Notes: a model not told the origin generated them from the letters alone. DNA of 64,000 nucleotides from Modestobacter sp. VKM Ac-2984 (GCF_026967985.1 NZ_JAPVBJ010000001.1:675493-739492); one strand, 5' to 3'. Positions 24,769 to 34,461 are shown, counted from the first letter of the stretch. Program-made: numbers and translations.

Positions 24769-25848
24769 ATGGCTGAGCTGAACAGCGGACTCCTCCCGGG
24801 CATGACCGTGGCGATCACCGGCGCGAGCGGCAACGTGGGGACGGCGGTGCTGCGCGCCCTCGCCGACACCGGGGTGGCCGAGGTGCGCGGGCTGGCCCGC
24901 CGCCGTCCACCCGAGGAGGAGCCCTACGCCGGGGTGCGGTGGTACCGCGCCGACCTGGGCTCCGCGGACAGCGAGCCGGTGCTGGCCGAGTTCCTCGACG
25001 GCGTCGACGCCGTCGTCCACCTGGCCTGGGCGCTGATCCCCGACCGGGAGCCCGACGTGCTGCACGCGGTGAACATCGAGGGCACCCGCCGGGTGCTCGC
25101 CGCCGCCGGCGCCGCGGGCGTCCGGCACGTGGTGCACATGTCCTCGATCGGCACCTACGCCGCCGGCCCGCAGACCCACCCGGTGCGCGAGGACTGGCCC
25201 ACCACGGGCGTCCCCAGCTCGCAGTACAGCCGGCAGAAGGTGCAGTGCGAGCAGTTCGTGCGGGAGTTCGACGCCGCGCACCCCGACACCACCGTCTCGG
25301 TGACCCGCCCGACGCTGGTGCTGCAGCCCGATGCGGCGAGTGAGATCGGCCGGTACTTCCTCGGCCCTGTCTTCTTCCCGGCCGCGCGGGCCCTGCCCGG
25401 GGCGGTGGCCAAGCTGCTGCCCCTGCCGTTGCCGAGCTCTCTGCACCTCGGGTTCGTGCACGCCGACGACGTCGCCGACGCGATCGCCCGGATCCTCGAC
25501 CGCTCGGCGCCCGGGGCGTTCAACCTCTCCGCCCCGCCCAACTTCGACGCCGACGGGCTGGCCGGGGCCCTGGGCGTGCGGCGGGTGCCGGTGCCCGCCC
25601 CGGTGCTGCGCACCGGCATGCAGGCGGCGTTCCTCGCGCACCTGCTGCAGATCGAGCCCGGCTGGCTCGACCTCGGGCTGGGGGTGCCGCCGCTGGACAC
25701 CACCCGCGCCCGCACCCACCTGGAGTGGGTCGCCCGGCACCGCGGCGGCGACCTGCTGCGCGAGTTCGTGGCCGCGCTGAGCAAGGGCGAGGGCCACACC
25801 GGCCCGCTGTTGCACGCCGGCACCGGCCCCGAGCACACCCCCGCCTGA
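24769..25848 (+). CDS. NAD-dependent epimerase/dehydratase (extended SDR)
   Basis: 359 residues. The N-terminal Rossmann motif is VAITGASGNVGTAVL (GxxGxxG), with DGVDAVVHLAWALIPD in the usual substrate-side strand. The catalytic triad region is HMSSIGTYAAG (Ser) and QYSRQKVQ (Tyr-x-x-x-Lys). The C-terminal part (VHADDVADAIARIL) fits extended short-chain dehydrogenases such as sugar epimerases. The substrate is not known. The start ATG lies 29 bp after the PAS-PP2C gene, so it may be co-transcribed. A long inverted repeat follows, separating it from the convergent acyl-CoA dehydrogenase. Confidence 0.85.
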   Translation: MAELNSGLLPGMTVAITGASGNVGTAVLRALADTGVAEVRGLARRRPPEEEPYAGVRWYRADLGSADSEPVLAEFLDGVDAVVHLAWALIPDREPDVLHAVNIEGTRRVLAAAGAAGVRHVVHMSSIGTYAAGPQTHPVREDWPTTGVPSSQYSRQKVQCEQFVREFDAAHPDTTVSVTRPTLVLQPDAASEIGRYFLGPVFFPAARALPGAVAKLLPLPLPSSLHLGFVHADDVADAIARILDRSAPGAFNLSAPPNFDADGLAGALGVRRVPVPAPVLRTGMQAAFLAHLLQIEPGWLDLGLGVPPLDTTRARTHLEWVARHRGGDLLREFVAALSKGEGHTGPLLHAGTGPEHTPA

Positions 25849-25861
25849 ACCACCTCCGGCA

Positions 25862-25931
25862 GCTCTCGCGCAGTTCCAGGCACTCCCGGGCCGTTGCACC
25901 ACGGGTGGAGCAGCGGGAGATGCGCGAGAGC
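25862..25931. terminator. Long-loop inverted repeat between convergent genes
   Basis: GCTCTCGCGCA (25862-25872) is exactly mirrored at 25921-25931, an 11-bp stem with 48 nt between the arms. CTCCCG/CGGGAG pairs inside. It lies between the ends of the epimerase and acyl-CoA dehydrogenase genes and probably acts as a bidirectional terminator, though the loop is unusually long. Confidence 0.45.
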
Positions 25932-25939
25932 GGCGGTGC

Positions 25940-27094
25940 TCAGCCCCTCGGCATGCCGGCGGCGCGGAGCAGCGCGCCGCCGATGATCACCTTCTGCACC
26001 TCGCTGGTGCCCTCGTACAGCCGGTACAGCCGGGCGTCCCGGTAGAAGCGCTCGACCGGCGTCGACCGCAGGTAGCCCAGGCCGCCGTGCACCTGCACCG
26101 CGCGGTCGGTGGCCCGGCCGACCATCTCGCTGCAGAACAGCTTCGCGGCCGAGGGGCCGACCGAGGTGTCCTCCCCCGAGTCGTACCGGGCGGCCACGTC
26201 GACCACCATGCTGCGGGCGGCCAGCAGCTCGGTGTGCATGTCGGCGAGCATCGCCTGCACCAGCTGGAACCGGCCGATCGGCGCCCCGCCCTGCTTCGCG
26301 GTGGCGGCGTAGGCGACCGACTCGTCCAGCACCCGCTGCGCCATCCCGACGCACAGCGCGGCGATGTGCAGCCGCCCGCGGGCCAGCACGGTCAGCGCCT
26401 TGGCGTAGCCGCGGCCCTCCTCGCCGATCAGCGCCCCGGCGTCGACCCGCGCGTCGTCGAAGAACACCTCGGCGGTCCAGGCGCCGGACTGGCCCATCTT
26501 CTTGTCCTTGGGCCCGACCGTGACCCCAGGGGCGGTGGCGTCCACCACGAAGGTGGAGATGCCCCGGCCACCGCGCTCGGCCGGGTCGGTCCGGGCGAAG
26601 ACGACGAAGAGGTCGGCGATCGGCGCATTGGTGATGTAGCGCTTCCCGCCGCTGATCACCCACCCGTCGCCGTCCCGGCGGGCGGTGGTGCGCAGGCCGG
26701 CCGGGTCGGAGCCGGCCTCGGCCTCGGTGAGCGCGAAGGAGCCGATCAGCTCTCCCGCCGCCAGCCGCGGCAGGTACGTCTTCTGCTGCTCCTCGTTGCC
26801 GAACTTGGCGATCACCTGCCCGGCGATGCCGTTGTTCGTGCCGAACAGCGACCGGAACGCCGGTGTGGTGTAGCCGAACTCGAAGGCCAGCTGGACGTCC
26901 TCGGTCATGGTGACGCCGAGGCCGCCGTGCTCCTCGGGCAGTGCATAGCCGAAGAGCCCCATCTCCGCGGCCGCGCTGCGCAGCTCGTCGGGAATCCGGT
27001 CGTCGAGGTCGATCTCCTCCTCGCGGGGGACGACCACCTCCCGGACCAGCTGCCGGACGGCGTCCTTGACCTGGCGGAAGACATCGGTGTCCAT
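25940..27094 (-). CDS. Acyl-CoA dehydrogenase
   Basis: 384 residues, a soluble FAD enzyme that introduces the alpha-beta double bond into an acyl-CoA. The signature stretches are GSFALTEAEAGSDPAGLRTT (FAD/substrate loop), VISGGKRYITNA and the C-terminal YRLYEGTSEVQKVIIG. The last holds the usual catalytic Glu position of short- and medium-chain enzymes. The N-terminal helical domain begins DTDVFRQVKDAVRQLVREVV. The chain length preference cannot be told. The ATG at 27094 has CAGCAT ending 6 nt upstream and no ribosome site, so it may be leaderless. No electron-transfer flavoprotein or other beta-oxidation gene is adjacent. Confidence 0.92.
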   Translation of the reverse strand: MDTDVFRQVKDAVRQLVREVVVPREEEIDLDDRIPDELRSAAAEMGLFGYALPEEHGGLGVTMTEDVQLAFEFGYTTPAFRSLFGTNNGIAGQVIAKFGNEEQQKTYLPRLAAGELIGSFALTEAEAGSDPAGLRTTARRDGDGWVISGGKRYITNAPIADLFVVFARTDPAERGGRGISTFVVDATAPGVTVGPKDKKMGQSGAWTAEVFFDDARVDAGALIGEEGRGYAKALTVLARGRLHIAALCVGMAQRVLDESVAYAATAKQGGAPIGRFQLVQAMLADMHTELLAARSMVVDVAARYDSGEDTSVGPSAAKLFCSEMVGRATDRAVQVHGGLGYLRSTPVERFYRDARLYRLYEGTSEVQKVIIGGALLRAAGMPRG

Positions 27095-27164
27095 GCCGAC
27101 ATGCTGAACCCCCGGCCGCAGGGATCGCGACCGGGGGTCCAGCACACCGTCGTCGGGCGGACGA

Positions 27165-28019
27165 CTACGCGAGCTCGTCGAGCCGGGCCATCTCGTCGGC
27201 GGAGAGCGTGAGCTGCGCGGCGCCGAGGTTCTCGGTCAGGTGGTCGATCGACTTGGTGCCCGGGATGGGCAGGAGCACCGGGGACTTCTGCAGCAGCCAG
27301 GCCAGCGCGACCTGCGACGGGGTGGCGTCGAGCTCCTTCGCCACGGCCGCGACCGGGCTGTCGGGCTTGGCCAGGTCACCGGTGGCGATGGGGAACCACG
27401 GGATGAAGGCGATGCCCTCGGCCTCGGCGTAGTCCAGCACGTCCTGGGACTGCCGGTTGGTCAGGTTGTAGAGGTTCTGCACGCTGACGATCTCGGTGAT
27501 CGCGCGGGCGGCCTTCAGCTCCTCGACGGAGACCTCGGAGACGCCGATGTGGCGCACCTTGCCCTGCTCCTTGAGGTCGGCGAAGGCGCCGAGCTGGTCG
27601 GCGAGCGGCACCTGCGGGTCGATCCGGTGCAGCTGGATCAGGTCGATCCGGTCCACCTTCAGGTTGCGCAGCGACAGCTCGACCTGCTGGGTGAGGTACT
27701 CCGGGCGCCCGCAGATCGGCCACACGCCGGGGCCGGTCCGGGTCAGGCCGGCCTTCGTGCCGATGACCAGGCCGTCGGGGTAGGGGAACGCCGCCTCGGC
27801 GATGATCTGCTCGCTGACCTGGGGACCGTAGGAGTCGGCGGTGTCGATGAAGTCGACCCCCGCCTCGATCGCGGCCTGCACGACCTTGATCGCGCCCGGG
27901 CGGTCGGCCGGCTCGTCCCAGACGCCGGGGCCGGTGAGCTGCATGGCGCCGTAGCCCAGGCGGTGGACGGTCAGGTCCCCACCGAGGTCGAAGGTCAGCG
28001 GGGTGGTGGCGGTGGTCAT
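27165..28019 (-). CDS. Aldo/keto reductase
   Basis: 284 residues, an NADPH-dependent (beta-alpha)8 barrel. Key residues lie in GVDFIDTADSYGPQVSEQII (Asp and Tyr of the catalytic tetrad), IGTKAGL (Lys) and IDLIQLHRID (His). The C-terminal cofactor loop reads LLPIPGTKSIDHLTENL. The natural substrate is unknown. A paralogue lies at 63332 with the same N-terminal pattern (HRIGYGAMQL there, HRLGYGAMQL here). ATG with AGGAGG 6-7 nt upstream. It is divergent from the MFS transporter gene; the 166 bp between them contain a short TTGTGCACAA palindrome. Confidence 0.92.
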   Translation of the reverse strand: MTTATTPLTFDLGGDLTVHRLGYGAMQLTGPGVWDEPADRPGAIKVVQAAIEAGVDFIDTADSYGPQVSEQIIAEAAFPYPDGLVIGTKAGLTRTGPGVWPICGRPEYLTQQVELSLRNLKVDRIDLIQLHRIDPQVPLADQLGAFADLKEQGKVRHIGVSEVSVEELKAARAITEIVSVQNLYNLTNRQSQDVLDYAEAEGIAFIPWFPIATGDLAKPDSPVAAVAKELDATPSQVALAWLLQKSPVLLPIPGTKSIDHLTENLGAAQLTLSADEMARLDELA

Positions 28020-28185
28020 GGGTCCTCCTGCGCATCGGGTCCTGGTGCCCGCGGCCGTGCCGGCGGGTCCTGTTGTGCACAAGGTGTTCCGTTCGCCGAC
28101 CCTTCCCACCTGGGCCGACTGTGACCGGCACCACCCCTCGTCCCCCGCCGTCGACCCGCGCCCTCGACTGGAGGAAGGTGGACCG

Positions 28186-29469
28186 GTGCAACGAGGTGGC
28201 CTGGCGCAGCCGAGAGGGCGGGCCGGGACGACGGCTCTGCCGTTCCTCCTGCTGGCCGCGGTCGTGCTGGTCGCGCTGAACCTGCGCGGGCCGCTGGTGG
28301 CGATCGCCCCCGTGGTCGACGCCATGCGGGCCGACCTGCAGGTCTCCACCGGCACGATCGGGCTGCTGACCAGCATCCCGGTGCTCTGCTTCGGGCTGGC
28401 CGCCCCGCTGGCCTCGCTGCTCATCGCCCGCACCGGGGTCCACCGCGCGGTCGTCGTCTCGATGGCCGGGGTGCTCGCGGGCACGCTGCTGCGCTCGCTG
28501 GGCAGCCCCACGGCCGCGATCGCGGGCACCGTCGTCATCGGCCTGGCGATCACCGTCGGCAACGTCGTCGTCCCGGTCGTCATCGGCCGCGACTTCCCCG
28601 GTGCCACCAACGTGGTGACCGCCGCCTACACCGCCGCCCTGAACGTCGGTTCCACGCTCACCTCCGCGCTCACCGCCCCCCTCGCCGACCTGGTCGGCTG
28701 GCAGCTGGCCCTGGCCGCCTGGGGGCTCCTGGTCGTCGTCGCCGCCACCGTCTGGACCGCCGCACTGCGGCAGCAGGTCGCCCGCACCGCCGCGGCCGAG
28801 GCGGCGGGCACCGCACCGCCCCCGCCGGCACCGGTCGCGCCCGGCCGCTCGGTCTGGCGGCAGCCGGCGGCCTGGGGCCTGACGCTGGCGTTCGCCGGCC
28901 AGGCGTTCAGCTACTACGGGGCGACCGCCTGGTTGCCCACCCTGCTGGCCGACGTGAACGGGATGTCCCGGGCGGCGGCCGGCGCCAGCTCCGCGCTGTT
29001 CCAGGTGTTCGCCGTCGTCGGCGCCTTCTCCGTGCCGGCGCTGGTGGCCTGGTGGAAGCGCCCGTCGCTGGTGCTGCTGGCGGTCACCGTCGTCTGGGCG
29101 GCGCTGCCGCTGGGGCTGCTGACCGCCCCGTCGCTGTGGGCCCTGTGGTGCTCGCTGGCCGGGATCGCCCAGGGTGGTGGCATCACGATCGTCTTCATCG
29201 CGATCGTGCGCCGGTCCCGGGACCTGACCGAGAACCGCCGCCTCTCGGCGATGGTGCAGGGTGGCGGTTACGTCGTGGCCGCGACCGGTCCCCTGGTGAT
29301 CGGCAGCGTGCACGAGGCGAGCGGTGGCTGGAGCGCACCGCTGCTGGTCATCCTGGGCTCCGTGATCGTCATGGCAGTGGCCGGCACGGCATCCGCCGGG
29401 GGCCGGACCGAGAACGCAACCGAGGCGGGGCCGGCACCGGTCCCCGCGGGAAAGGAACACCGTGGGTGA
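28186..29469 (+). CDS. MFS transporter of the CynX/NimT family
   Basis: 427 residues and about 12 membrane segments, beginning LPFLLLAAVVLVALNLRGPL; the motif NLRGPLVAIAPVVD is characteristic of the cyanate/nitroimidazole transporter family. The inner loop at about 200-230 is Ala/Pro-rich. The substrate is unknown; members export small anionic or nitro compounds. The GTG at 28186 has GGAGGAAGG 7 nt upstream. Its stop overlaps the GTG of the histidine phosphatase gene by 8 nt, so the two are coupled, although no functional link is evident. Confidence 0.88.
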   Translation: MQRGGLAQPRGRAGTTALPFLLLAAVVLVALNLRGPLVAIAPVVDAMRADLQVSTGTIGLLTSIPVLCFGLAAPLASLLIARTGVHRAVVVSMAGVLAGTLLRSLGSPTAAIAGTVVIGLAITVGNVVVPVVIGRDFPGATNVVTAAYTAALNVGSTLTSALTAPLADLVGWQLALAAWGLLVVVAATVWTAALRQQVARTAAAEAAGTAPPPPAPVAPGRSVWRQPAAWGLTLAFAGQAFSYYGATAWLPTLLADVNGMSRAAAGASSALFQVFAVVGAFSVPALVAWWKRPSLVLLAVTVVWAALPLGLLTAPSLWALWCSLAGIAQGGGITIVFIAIVRRSRDLTENRRLSAMVQGGGYVVAATGPLVIGSVHEASGGWSAPLLVILGSVIVMAVAGTASAGGRTENATEAGPAPVPAGKEHRG

Positions 29470-30061
29470 GCTGGTGGTCGTCCGGCACGGACAGACCGAG
29501 TGGAGCGCGAGCGGGCAGCACACCGGCCTGACCGACCTGCCGCTGTTGCCGAACGGCGAGGACGACGGCCGGCGGCTGCGCTCGGTGCTCGAGCAGCGGG
29601 AGATCACGCACGCCTTCGTCAGCCCCCTGATCCGGGCCCGGCACACCGCCGAGCTCGCCGGGCTGTTCGAGGACGGCATCGACGCCCGGCTGGAGCCCGA
29701 CCTCGTCGAGGTGGACTACGGCGGCTGGGAGGGGCTGACGACGCCGGAGATCAGCGAGCGGGTCGGCCGGTCCTGGTCGCTGTGGCACGACGGCACGGTC
29801 CCCGGCGACTCCCCGGGCGAGACGCTGGCGCAGGTGGCCGAGCGGGTCGACCGGGTGCTGGAGAAGGCCCGCCCGCTGCTGGCCGACGGCGACGTCGCAC
29901 TGGTGGCGCACGGCCACGTGCTGCGGGTCCTCGCCGCCCGCTGGATCGGCTTCGGCCCGGAGCGGGGCGCGCTGCTGCCGCTCGCCACCGGCCGGTACGG
30001 CACGCTCGGGTTCGACCACGAGTGGCCCGCACTGACCAGCTGGAACGCCGGCTGCCCCTGA
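29462..30061 (+). CDS. Histidine phosphatase (phosphoglycerate-mutase-like)
   Basis: 199 residues. The catalytic motif VVRHGQTEWS carries the phospho-His. The second-half signature is SPLIRARHTAELAG (Arg), the acid is in EVDYGGWEGLTTPEI and the late His is in VALVAHGHVLRVLAARW. This is the histidine acid/phosphomutase superfamily, branch 1. The short length and lack of mutase insertions make a phosphatase more likely than a glycolytic mutase. The substrate is unknown. The GTG start overlaps the MFS gene and a strong terminator palindrome follows 6 bp after its stop. Confidence 0.9.
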   Translation: MGELVVVRHGQTEWSASGQHTGLTDLPLLPNGEDDGRRLRSVLEQREITHAFVSPLIRARHTAELAGLFEDGIDARLEPDLVEVDYGGWEGLTTPEISERVGRSWSLWHDGTVPGDSPGETLAQVAERVDRVLEKARPLLADGDVALVAHGHVLRVLAARWIGFGPERGALLPLATGRYGTLGFDHEWPALTSWNAGCP

Positions 30062-30067
30062 CGGAGA

Positions 30068-30095
30068 CCCCCGGCCGCGAGCTCGCGGCCGGGGG
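30068..30095. terminator. Perfect 28-bp GC palindrome, bidirectional terminator
   Basis: CCCCCGGCCGCGAG is followed directly by its reverse complement. It lies between the convergent histidine phosphatase and EAL genes, 6 bp and 12 bp from their stops. As RNA it would fold into a very stable hairpin with a small loop. Confidence 0.7.
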
Positions 30096-30107
30096 CGAGG
30101 TCCTCCG

Positions 30108-31187
30108 TCAGGCGAAGGCGAGCTCCGGCTCGGCCTCGGGCTCCGGGCGCACGGGCCGGCCGAACAGCCAGCCCTGGCCGAGGTCGGCCCCCACCGCGCG
30201 CGCCTGGTCGGCGATCCGCTCGGACTCGATCCCCTCGGCCACCACCACGCCGCCCTGCAGGTGGGTCAGCTCGGTGAGGGCCCGGGCGATGGCGTGCGCG
30301 CCGGGTTCGTGCAGCCGGGACACCAGGGTCTTGCTGAGCTTGACGACGTCGGGGCGGACCACGCTGACCAGGGCGAGGCTCGACCAGCCGACGCCGACGT
30401 CGTCCAGCGCGACCCGCCAGCCCAGCGAACGGTGGTGTTCCAGCACCGAGAGCAGGTGCTCGTGGTCGATCACCGCGTGCGAGGCGACCACCTCGAAGAC
30501 CAGCTGCCGCGGGTCGATGCCGCTGTCGTGCACCGCCCGCTCGGTGCTGGCCAGGCAGACCGAGGGCCGGTGGACAGCCGCCGGGTCGGAGTTCACGTAG
30601 AGGTCGGCGCTGCCCAGCCAGCCGGCCGCGCCGCGGATCGCGGCCTCGCGGGCCACCCGGTCCAGCCGGCGCAGCCAGCCGGCCCGCTCGGCGAGGAAGA
30701 ACAGGTCGCCGCCGCCCACCTCGCGCCCGTCGACCCGGCCGCGCAGCAGCGCCTCGTGGCCGACCATCCCGCCGGTCGTGAGGGACATGATCGGCTGGTA
30801 GACCGGCCACAGCTCGGCGTCGGTGAGCAGCGCCATCTCCACGGTCACCCCGCGGCGGGCCAGCTCGACGGCGAGCGTGGGTGCGATGAGCAGCCGGGTG
30901 GCCAGGGCGACCCCGTCGCTCGGCGGGTCGGTGGTCACCCGGACGGCCTCGGTCTCCGCGGCGGTGAGCTCCCGGGCCAGCCGCTGGAACAGCCGGTCGA
31001 CCCGTCGGCCGCCCTCGTCGTCGACGATGTCCAGGAGACCGGGGGCAGTGCCGATCCGCAGCCCCATCGCCCCGGCGATCCGGGAGATGCTGGGCAGCAC
31101 GTGGCTGAGCGTGCTGGCCAGCAACAGCCGGCGAGCGCGTTGGGGGGTCTCCCAGGAGGGACGGACGACGTCGGCAGGCCCGTTCAC
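30108..31187 (-). CDS. EAL-domain protein, possibly a degenerate c-di-GMP phosphodiesterase
   Basis: 359 residues. The N-terminal 120 or so (ARRLLLASTLSHVLPSISRI) form an unassigned helical sensor region; the EAL domain covers about 125-350. Conserved parts are YQPIMSL, HEALLRG, the Asn of YVNSDP, VFEVV, ALDDVGVGWSSL, AEGIES and GQGWLFGRP. Two catalytic places differ from active enzymes: DDFG is DDVG, and the Lys-Ile-Asp motif reads KLS, losing the Asp. It may bind c-di-GMP rather than cleave it, or act slowly. The GTG start at 31187 is the first in frame; no strong ribosome site is visible. It is divergent from a TetR gene. Confidence 0.82.
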   Translation of the reverse strand: MNGPADVVRPSWETPQRARRLLLASTLSHVLPSISRIAGAMGLRIGTAPGLLDIVDDEGGRRVDRLFQRLARELTAAETEAVRVTTDPPSDGVALATRLLIAPTLAVELARRGVTVEMALLTDAELWPVYQPIMSLTTGGMVGHEALLRGRVDGREVGGGDLFFLAERAGWLRRLDRVAREAAIRGAAGWLGSADLYVNSDPAAVHRPSVCLASTERAVHDSGIDPRQLVFEVVASHAVIDHEHLLSVLEHHRSLGWRVALDDVGVGWSSLALVSVVRPDVVKLSKTLVSRLHEPGAHAIARALTELTHLQGGVVVAEGIESERIADQARAVGADLGQGWLFGRPVRPEPEAEPELAFA

Positions 31188-31307
31188 CGCTGCAGGATGA
31201 CCGACGGTGACCCCGTGAACACGCAGGCGCGCGGACCGGGGCGCCACCGGGTCCGGGTTGCCCGACGTCACAGGCCATCGAAGATCAACTCGGTTACTGT
31301 CCCAGGT

Positions 31308-31928
31308 GTGCCTCCCCTTACTCCCGCCGATGGTGCACCCTCCGGTCGCGGCGGCCGGCCCCGCGATCCCTCCCGTGACGGGGCCATCCGGGCAGCGATC
31401 CTCCAGGTGCTGGCGGAGTCCGGCTACGGGGCGCTGACCATGGACGCCGTCGCCTCGGCCGCCGGCGTCGGCAAGGCCACGATCTACCGGCGGTGGCGCA
31501 CCAAGTCCGAGCTGGTGGCCGACGCGGTGGCCGACCTGAGCGAGAAGTCGATCGAACCGCCCGACACCGGCTCGCTGGAGGGTGACCTCCGGCTGCTGCT
31601 GCGCTGGCTGGTCGATGCGGTCAACGGCCCGCTCGGCGCGGCCACGCTGTCGCTGCTGTCGGCCCTGCCGCACGAGCCTGAGCTCCGCGAGGCCTTCCAC
31701 CAGGGCCCGATGGAGGTCTGGAGCTCGTCCTTCCGTCAGGTGTGGGAGCGGGCCGAGGCCCGCGGCGAGGTGCACCCGGCCGCGCTGGGCACCGCGGTGG
31801 CCTCGACGGCGAGCTCGCCGATCCTGCAGCGCTGGCTCTTCGGCGGGGGGCCGGTCCCGGTCGAGTTCGCCGACGAGGTGCTCACCGACGTCGTCCTGCC
31901 GCTGGTCCAGGCCCGCCGCGCGGCCTGA
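31308..31928 (+). CDS. TetR-family transcriptional regulator
   Basis: 206 residues. The helix-turn-helix spans about residues 25-70: AAILQVLAESGYGALTMDAV followed by ASAAGVGKATIYRRWRTKSEL. The C-terminal ligand domain (TetR_C-type, with LSALPHEPELREAFHQGPME) is not specific. The target may be its own promoter, the divergent EAL gene or the downstream copper genes on the other strand. GTG start with TACTGT ending 7 nt upstream, so it is probably leaderless. Confidence 0.88.
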   Translation: MPPLTPADGAPSGRGGRPRDPSRDGAIRAAILQVLAESGYGALTMDAVASAAGVGKATIYRRWRTKSELVADAVADLSEKSIEPPDTGSLEGDLRLLLRWLVDAVNGPLGAATLSLLSALPHEPELREAFHQGPMEVWSSSFRQVWERAEARGEVHPAALGTAVASTASSPILQRWLFGGGPVPVEFADEVLTDVVLPLVQARRAA

Positions 31929-31948
31929 GCCGGCCTGCGCCGGCGGCC

Positions 31949-34219
31949 TCAGGCCGCCGGCGCGCTGGACCGGAAGGCGCGCAGCCGCAGGCTGTTGGTG
32001 ACCACCAGCACCGAGGACGCCGCCATCGCGAGCCCGGCCAGCAGCGGGTTGAGGAACCCCAGGGCGGCCAGCGGCACCAGCGCCACGTTGTAGGCGAACG
32101 CCCAGAACAGGTTGCCCTTGATCACCGCAAGGGTCCGCCGGGAGAGCCGGACGGCGTCGACCGCGGCGTCCAGGTCGGCGCGCACCAGGGTCAGGTCGCT
32201 GGCCTCGATCGCGACGTCGGTGCCCGAGCCCATCGCCAGCCCGAGGTCGGCCTGGGCCAGCGCGGGGGCGTCGTTCACGCCGTCCCCGACCATCGCCACC
32301 ACCCGGCCCTGCGCCTGCAGCTGCCGGACGACGTCGACCTTGCCCGCGGGCAGCACCCCGGCGATGACCTCGCCGCGGTCGGGGTCCAGCCCGACCGAGC
32401 GGGCCACCGCTGCGGCGGCGCCGGCGTTGTCACCGGTCAGCAGCACCGGCGCCAGGCCCAGCTCCCGCAACCGCACGATCGCCGCCGCACTGGTGGGCTT
32501 GACGGTGTCGGCGACCACGCAGACCCCGGCGACCGCGCCGTCCACGGCGACCAGGACGGCGGTCTGCCCGGCTTGCTCGGCGCGCTCGACGACCCGCGCC
32601 AGCTCGGCCGGCACCGGGGCCGGCATCGCCGAGGTCCGCCCGACGACGACGTCCCGGCCCTCGACCCGGCCCCGCACGCCGATCCCCTGCTCGCTGGCGA
32701 AGCCCTCGACCTCGGGGAGCTCCCCGGCGCCGGCGACGATCGCCCGGGCGATCGGGTGCTCGGACCCGGCCTCCACCGCGGCCGCCAGCCGCAGCGTCTC
32801 CGGGTGCCCGGCCACGTCCACCAGGCTCATCTGGCCGGTGGTGACGGTGCCGGTCTTGTCCAGCAGCACGGTGTCCACCCGGCGGGTGCTCTCCAGCACC
32901 TCCGGGCCCTTGATCAGCACGCCGAGCTGGGCGCCGCGACCGGTGCCGACCAGCAGCGCGGTGGGCGTGGCCAGGCCCAGGGCGCACGGGCAGGCGATCA
33001 CGAGCACGGCGACCGCGGCGGTGAAGGCCGCCGTCACGTCGCCGGTCACGACCAGCCAGGTGACCAGCGTGGCCACCGCGATGAGCAGGACGACGGGGAC
33101 GAAGACCGCCGAGACCCGGTCGGCCAGCCGCTGCACCGGCGCCTTGCCGCTCTGCGCCTGGGTGACCAGCCGGCCGAGCTGGGCCAGCGTCGTGTCGGTG
33201 CCCACCCGGGTCGCCTCGACGACCAGCCGGCCGCCGACGTTGACCGTCGCACCGGTGACCCGGTCGCCGGCGGCGACCTCGACCGGCACGCTCTCCCCGG
33301 TCAGCATGGACAGGTCGACCGCGGAGCTGCCGCTGACGACGACGCCGTCGGTGGCGACCTTCTCCCCCGGCCGGACGACGAACCGGTCGCCGACGGCGAG
33401 CTGGCCGATCGGCACCCGCACCTCGCGCCCGTCCCGCAGCACCGCGGCGTCCTTGGCCCCCAGCTCGAGCAGCGCGGTCAGCGCGGCACCGGACCGGCGC
33501 TTGGCGCGCGCCTCGGCCCAGCGGCCGGCGAGCAGGAAGACGGTGACCGCCGCGGCCACCTCCAGGTAGATCTCGTGCGTGCCGGCGCCGCGTTCGGGGA
33601 GGAGCGTGAACTCCATCCGCATGCCCGGCATCCCCGCGTCGCCGAGGAAGAGCGCCCACAGCGACCAGAGATAAGCGGCACTGATCCCGATCGAGACCAG
33701 GGTGTCCATCGTGCTGGCGCCGTGCCGGGCGTTGACCACCGCGGCACGGTGGAACGGCCAGGCACCCCAGACCGCGACCGGGCTGGCCAGGGTGAGCGCC
33801 AGCCACTGCCAGTTGTCGAACTGCAGCGCCGGGACCATCGACAGCACCAGGACCGGCAGGGTGAGCGCGGCGCTGACCAGCAGCCGCTGCCGCAGCGCGG
33901 CCTCCGGCGTCCGGGCCGCCTCGTCCGGTGCCCCGGCGTCGTCCTCGGTGACCGGCGGGGCCGGCAGCGCGGCGGAGTAGCCGGCGGCTGCCACCGTGGC
34001 CACCAGCTGGTCGGGGTCGACCCGCGTCGGGTCGAACCGGACGGTGGCGGCCTCGGTGGCGTAGTTGACGCTGGCCTCGACGCCGTCGAGCTTGTTGAGC
34101 TTGCGCTCGATCCGGTTCGCGCAGCTCGCGCAGGTCATGCCGGTGATGTCGAGGCGGACCTCGTCCTCGGCGGCCGGGCCCCCGGCTGCCGACCGCTCCG
34201 CCTGGGGCCCGGCGCTCAT
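31949..34219 (-). CDS. copA: Copper-exporting P1B-type ATPase
   Basis: 756 residues in the inner membrane; pumps Cu(I) out using ATP. One N-terminal heavy-metal domain (about 23-90) has [10 protein letters not shown]. About eight membrane segments follow, with the metal-site motif ACPCALG near residue 411. The phosphorylation motif is [10 protein letters not shown] (near 456), the His-Pro motif is [10 protein letters not shown] and the hinge is [12 protein letters not shown]. This set is typical of CopA. The ATG overlaps the copZ stop (ATGA), so the chaperone and pump are translationally coupled. The likely controller is the CsoR gene just upstream. Confidence 0.95.
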   Translation of the reverse strand: MSAGPQAERSAAGGPAAEDEVRLDITGMTCASCANRIERKLNKLDGVEASVNYATEAATVRFDPTRVDPDQLVATVAAAGYSAALPAPPVTEDDAGAPDEAARTPEAALRQRLLVSAALTLPVLVLSMVPALQFDNWQWLALTLASPVAVWGAWPFHRAAVVNARHGASTMDTLVSIGISAAYLWSLWALFLGDAGMPGMRMEFTLLPERGAGTHEIYLEVAAAVTVFLLAGRWAEARAKRRSGAALTALLELGAKDAAVLRDGREVRVPIGQLAVGDRFVVRPGEKVATDGVVVSGSSAVDLSMLTGESVPVEVAAGDRVTGATVNVGGRLVVEATRVGTDTTLAQLGRLVTQAQSGKAPVQRLADRVSAVFVPVVLLIAVATLVTWLVVTGDVTAAFTAAVAVLVIACPCALGLATPTALLVGTGRGAQLGVLIKGPEVLESTRRVDTVLLDKTGTVTTGQMSLVDVAGHPETLRLAAAVEAGSEHPIARAIVAGAGELPEVEGFASEQGIGVRGRVEGRDVVVGRTSAMPAPVPAELARVVERAEQAGQTAVLVAVDGAVAGVCVVADTVKPTSAAAIVRLRELGLAPVLLTGDNAGAAAAVARSVGLDPDRGEVIAGVLPAGKVDVVRQLQAQGRVVAMVGDGVNDAPALAQADLGLAMGSGTDVAIEASDLTLVRADLDAAVDAVRLSRRTLAVIKGNLFWAFAYNVALVPLAALGFLNPLLAGLAMAASSVLVVTNSLRLRAFRSSAPAA

Positions 34220-34422
34220 GCCGGCTGGGCGGTGTAGTCGCCCGCTTCGGCCACGGCGGCCTGCACCTGGTCGGCGGTCACGTCACCGACGACGTGCAGC
34301 CGGCCGGTGGCCAGGTCGACGTCGACCTCCTGCACGCCGGAGAGCTCGGTGACCTCCTCGGTCACGGAGGCGACGCAGTGCTGGCAGGTCATGCCGGTGA
34401 CGGTGAAGTCCAGGGTCTGCAC
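34216..34422 (-). CDS. copZ: Copper chaperone, heavy-metal-associated domain
   Basis: 68 residues, a complete HMA fold with the Cu-binding motif [15 protein letters not shown] near residues 10-24. It would carry Cu(I) to the CopA pump, whose gene follows with an ATGA overlap. No signal peptide, so it is cytoplasmic. It lies 39 bp after csoR on the same strand, with a purine-rich GAGGAGAGAATCACC site in front of the ATG. Confidence 0.93.
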   Translation of the reverse strand: MQTLDFTVTGMTCQHCVASVTEEVTELSGVQEVDVDLATGRLHVVGDVTADQVQAAVAEAGDYTAQPA

Positions 34423-34461
34423 GGTGATTCTCTCCTCGGTGGCTGGGTCAGGGTGGCTGGG

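Noticed and set aside
28073-28082. TTGTGCACAA palindrome between the aldo/keto reductase and the CynX-type transporter
   Set aside because: Ten bases is short enough to occur by chance and no regulator gene is adjacent.
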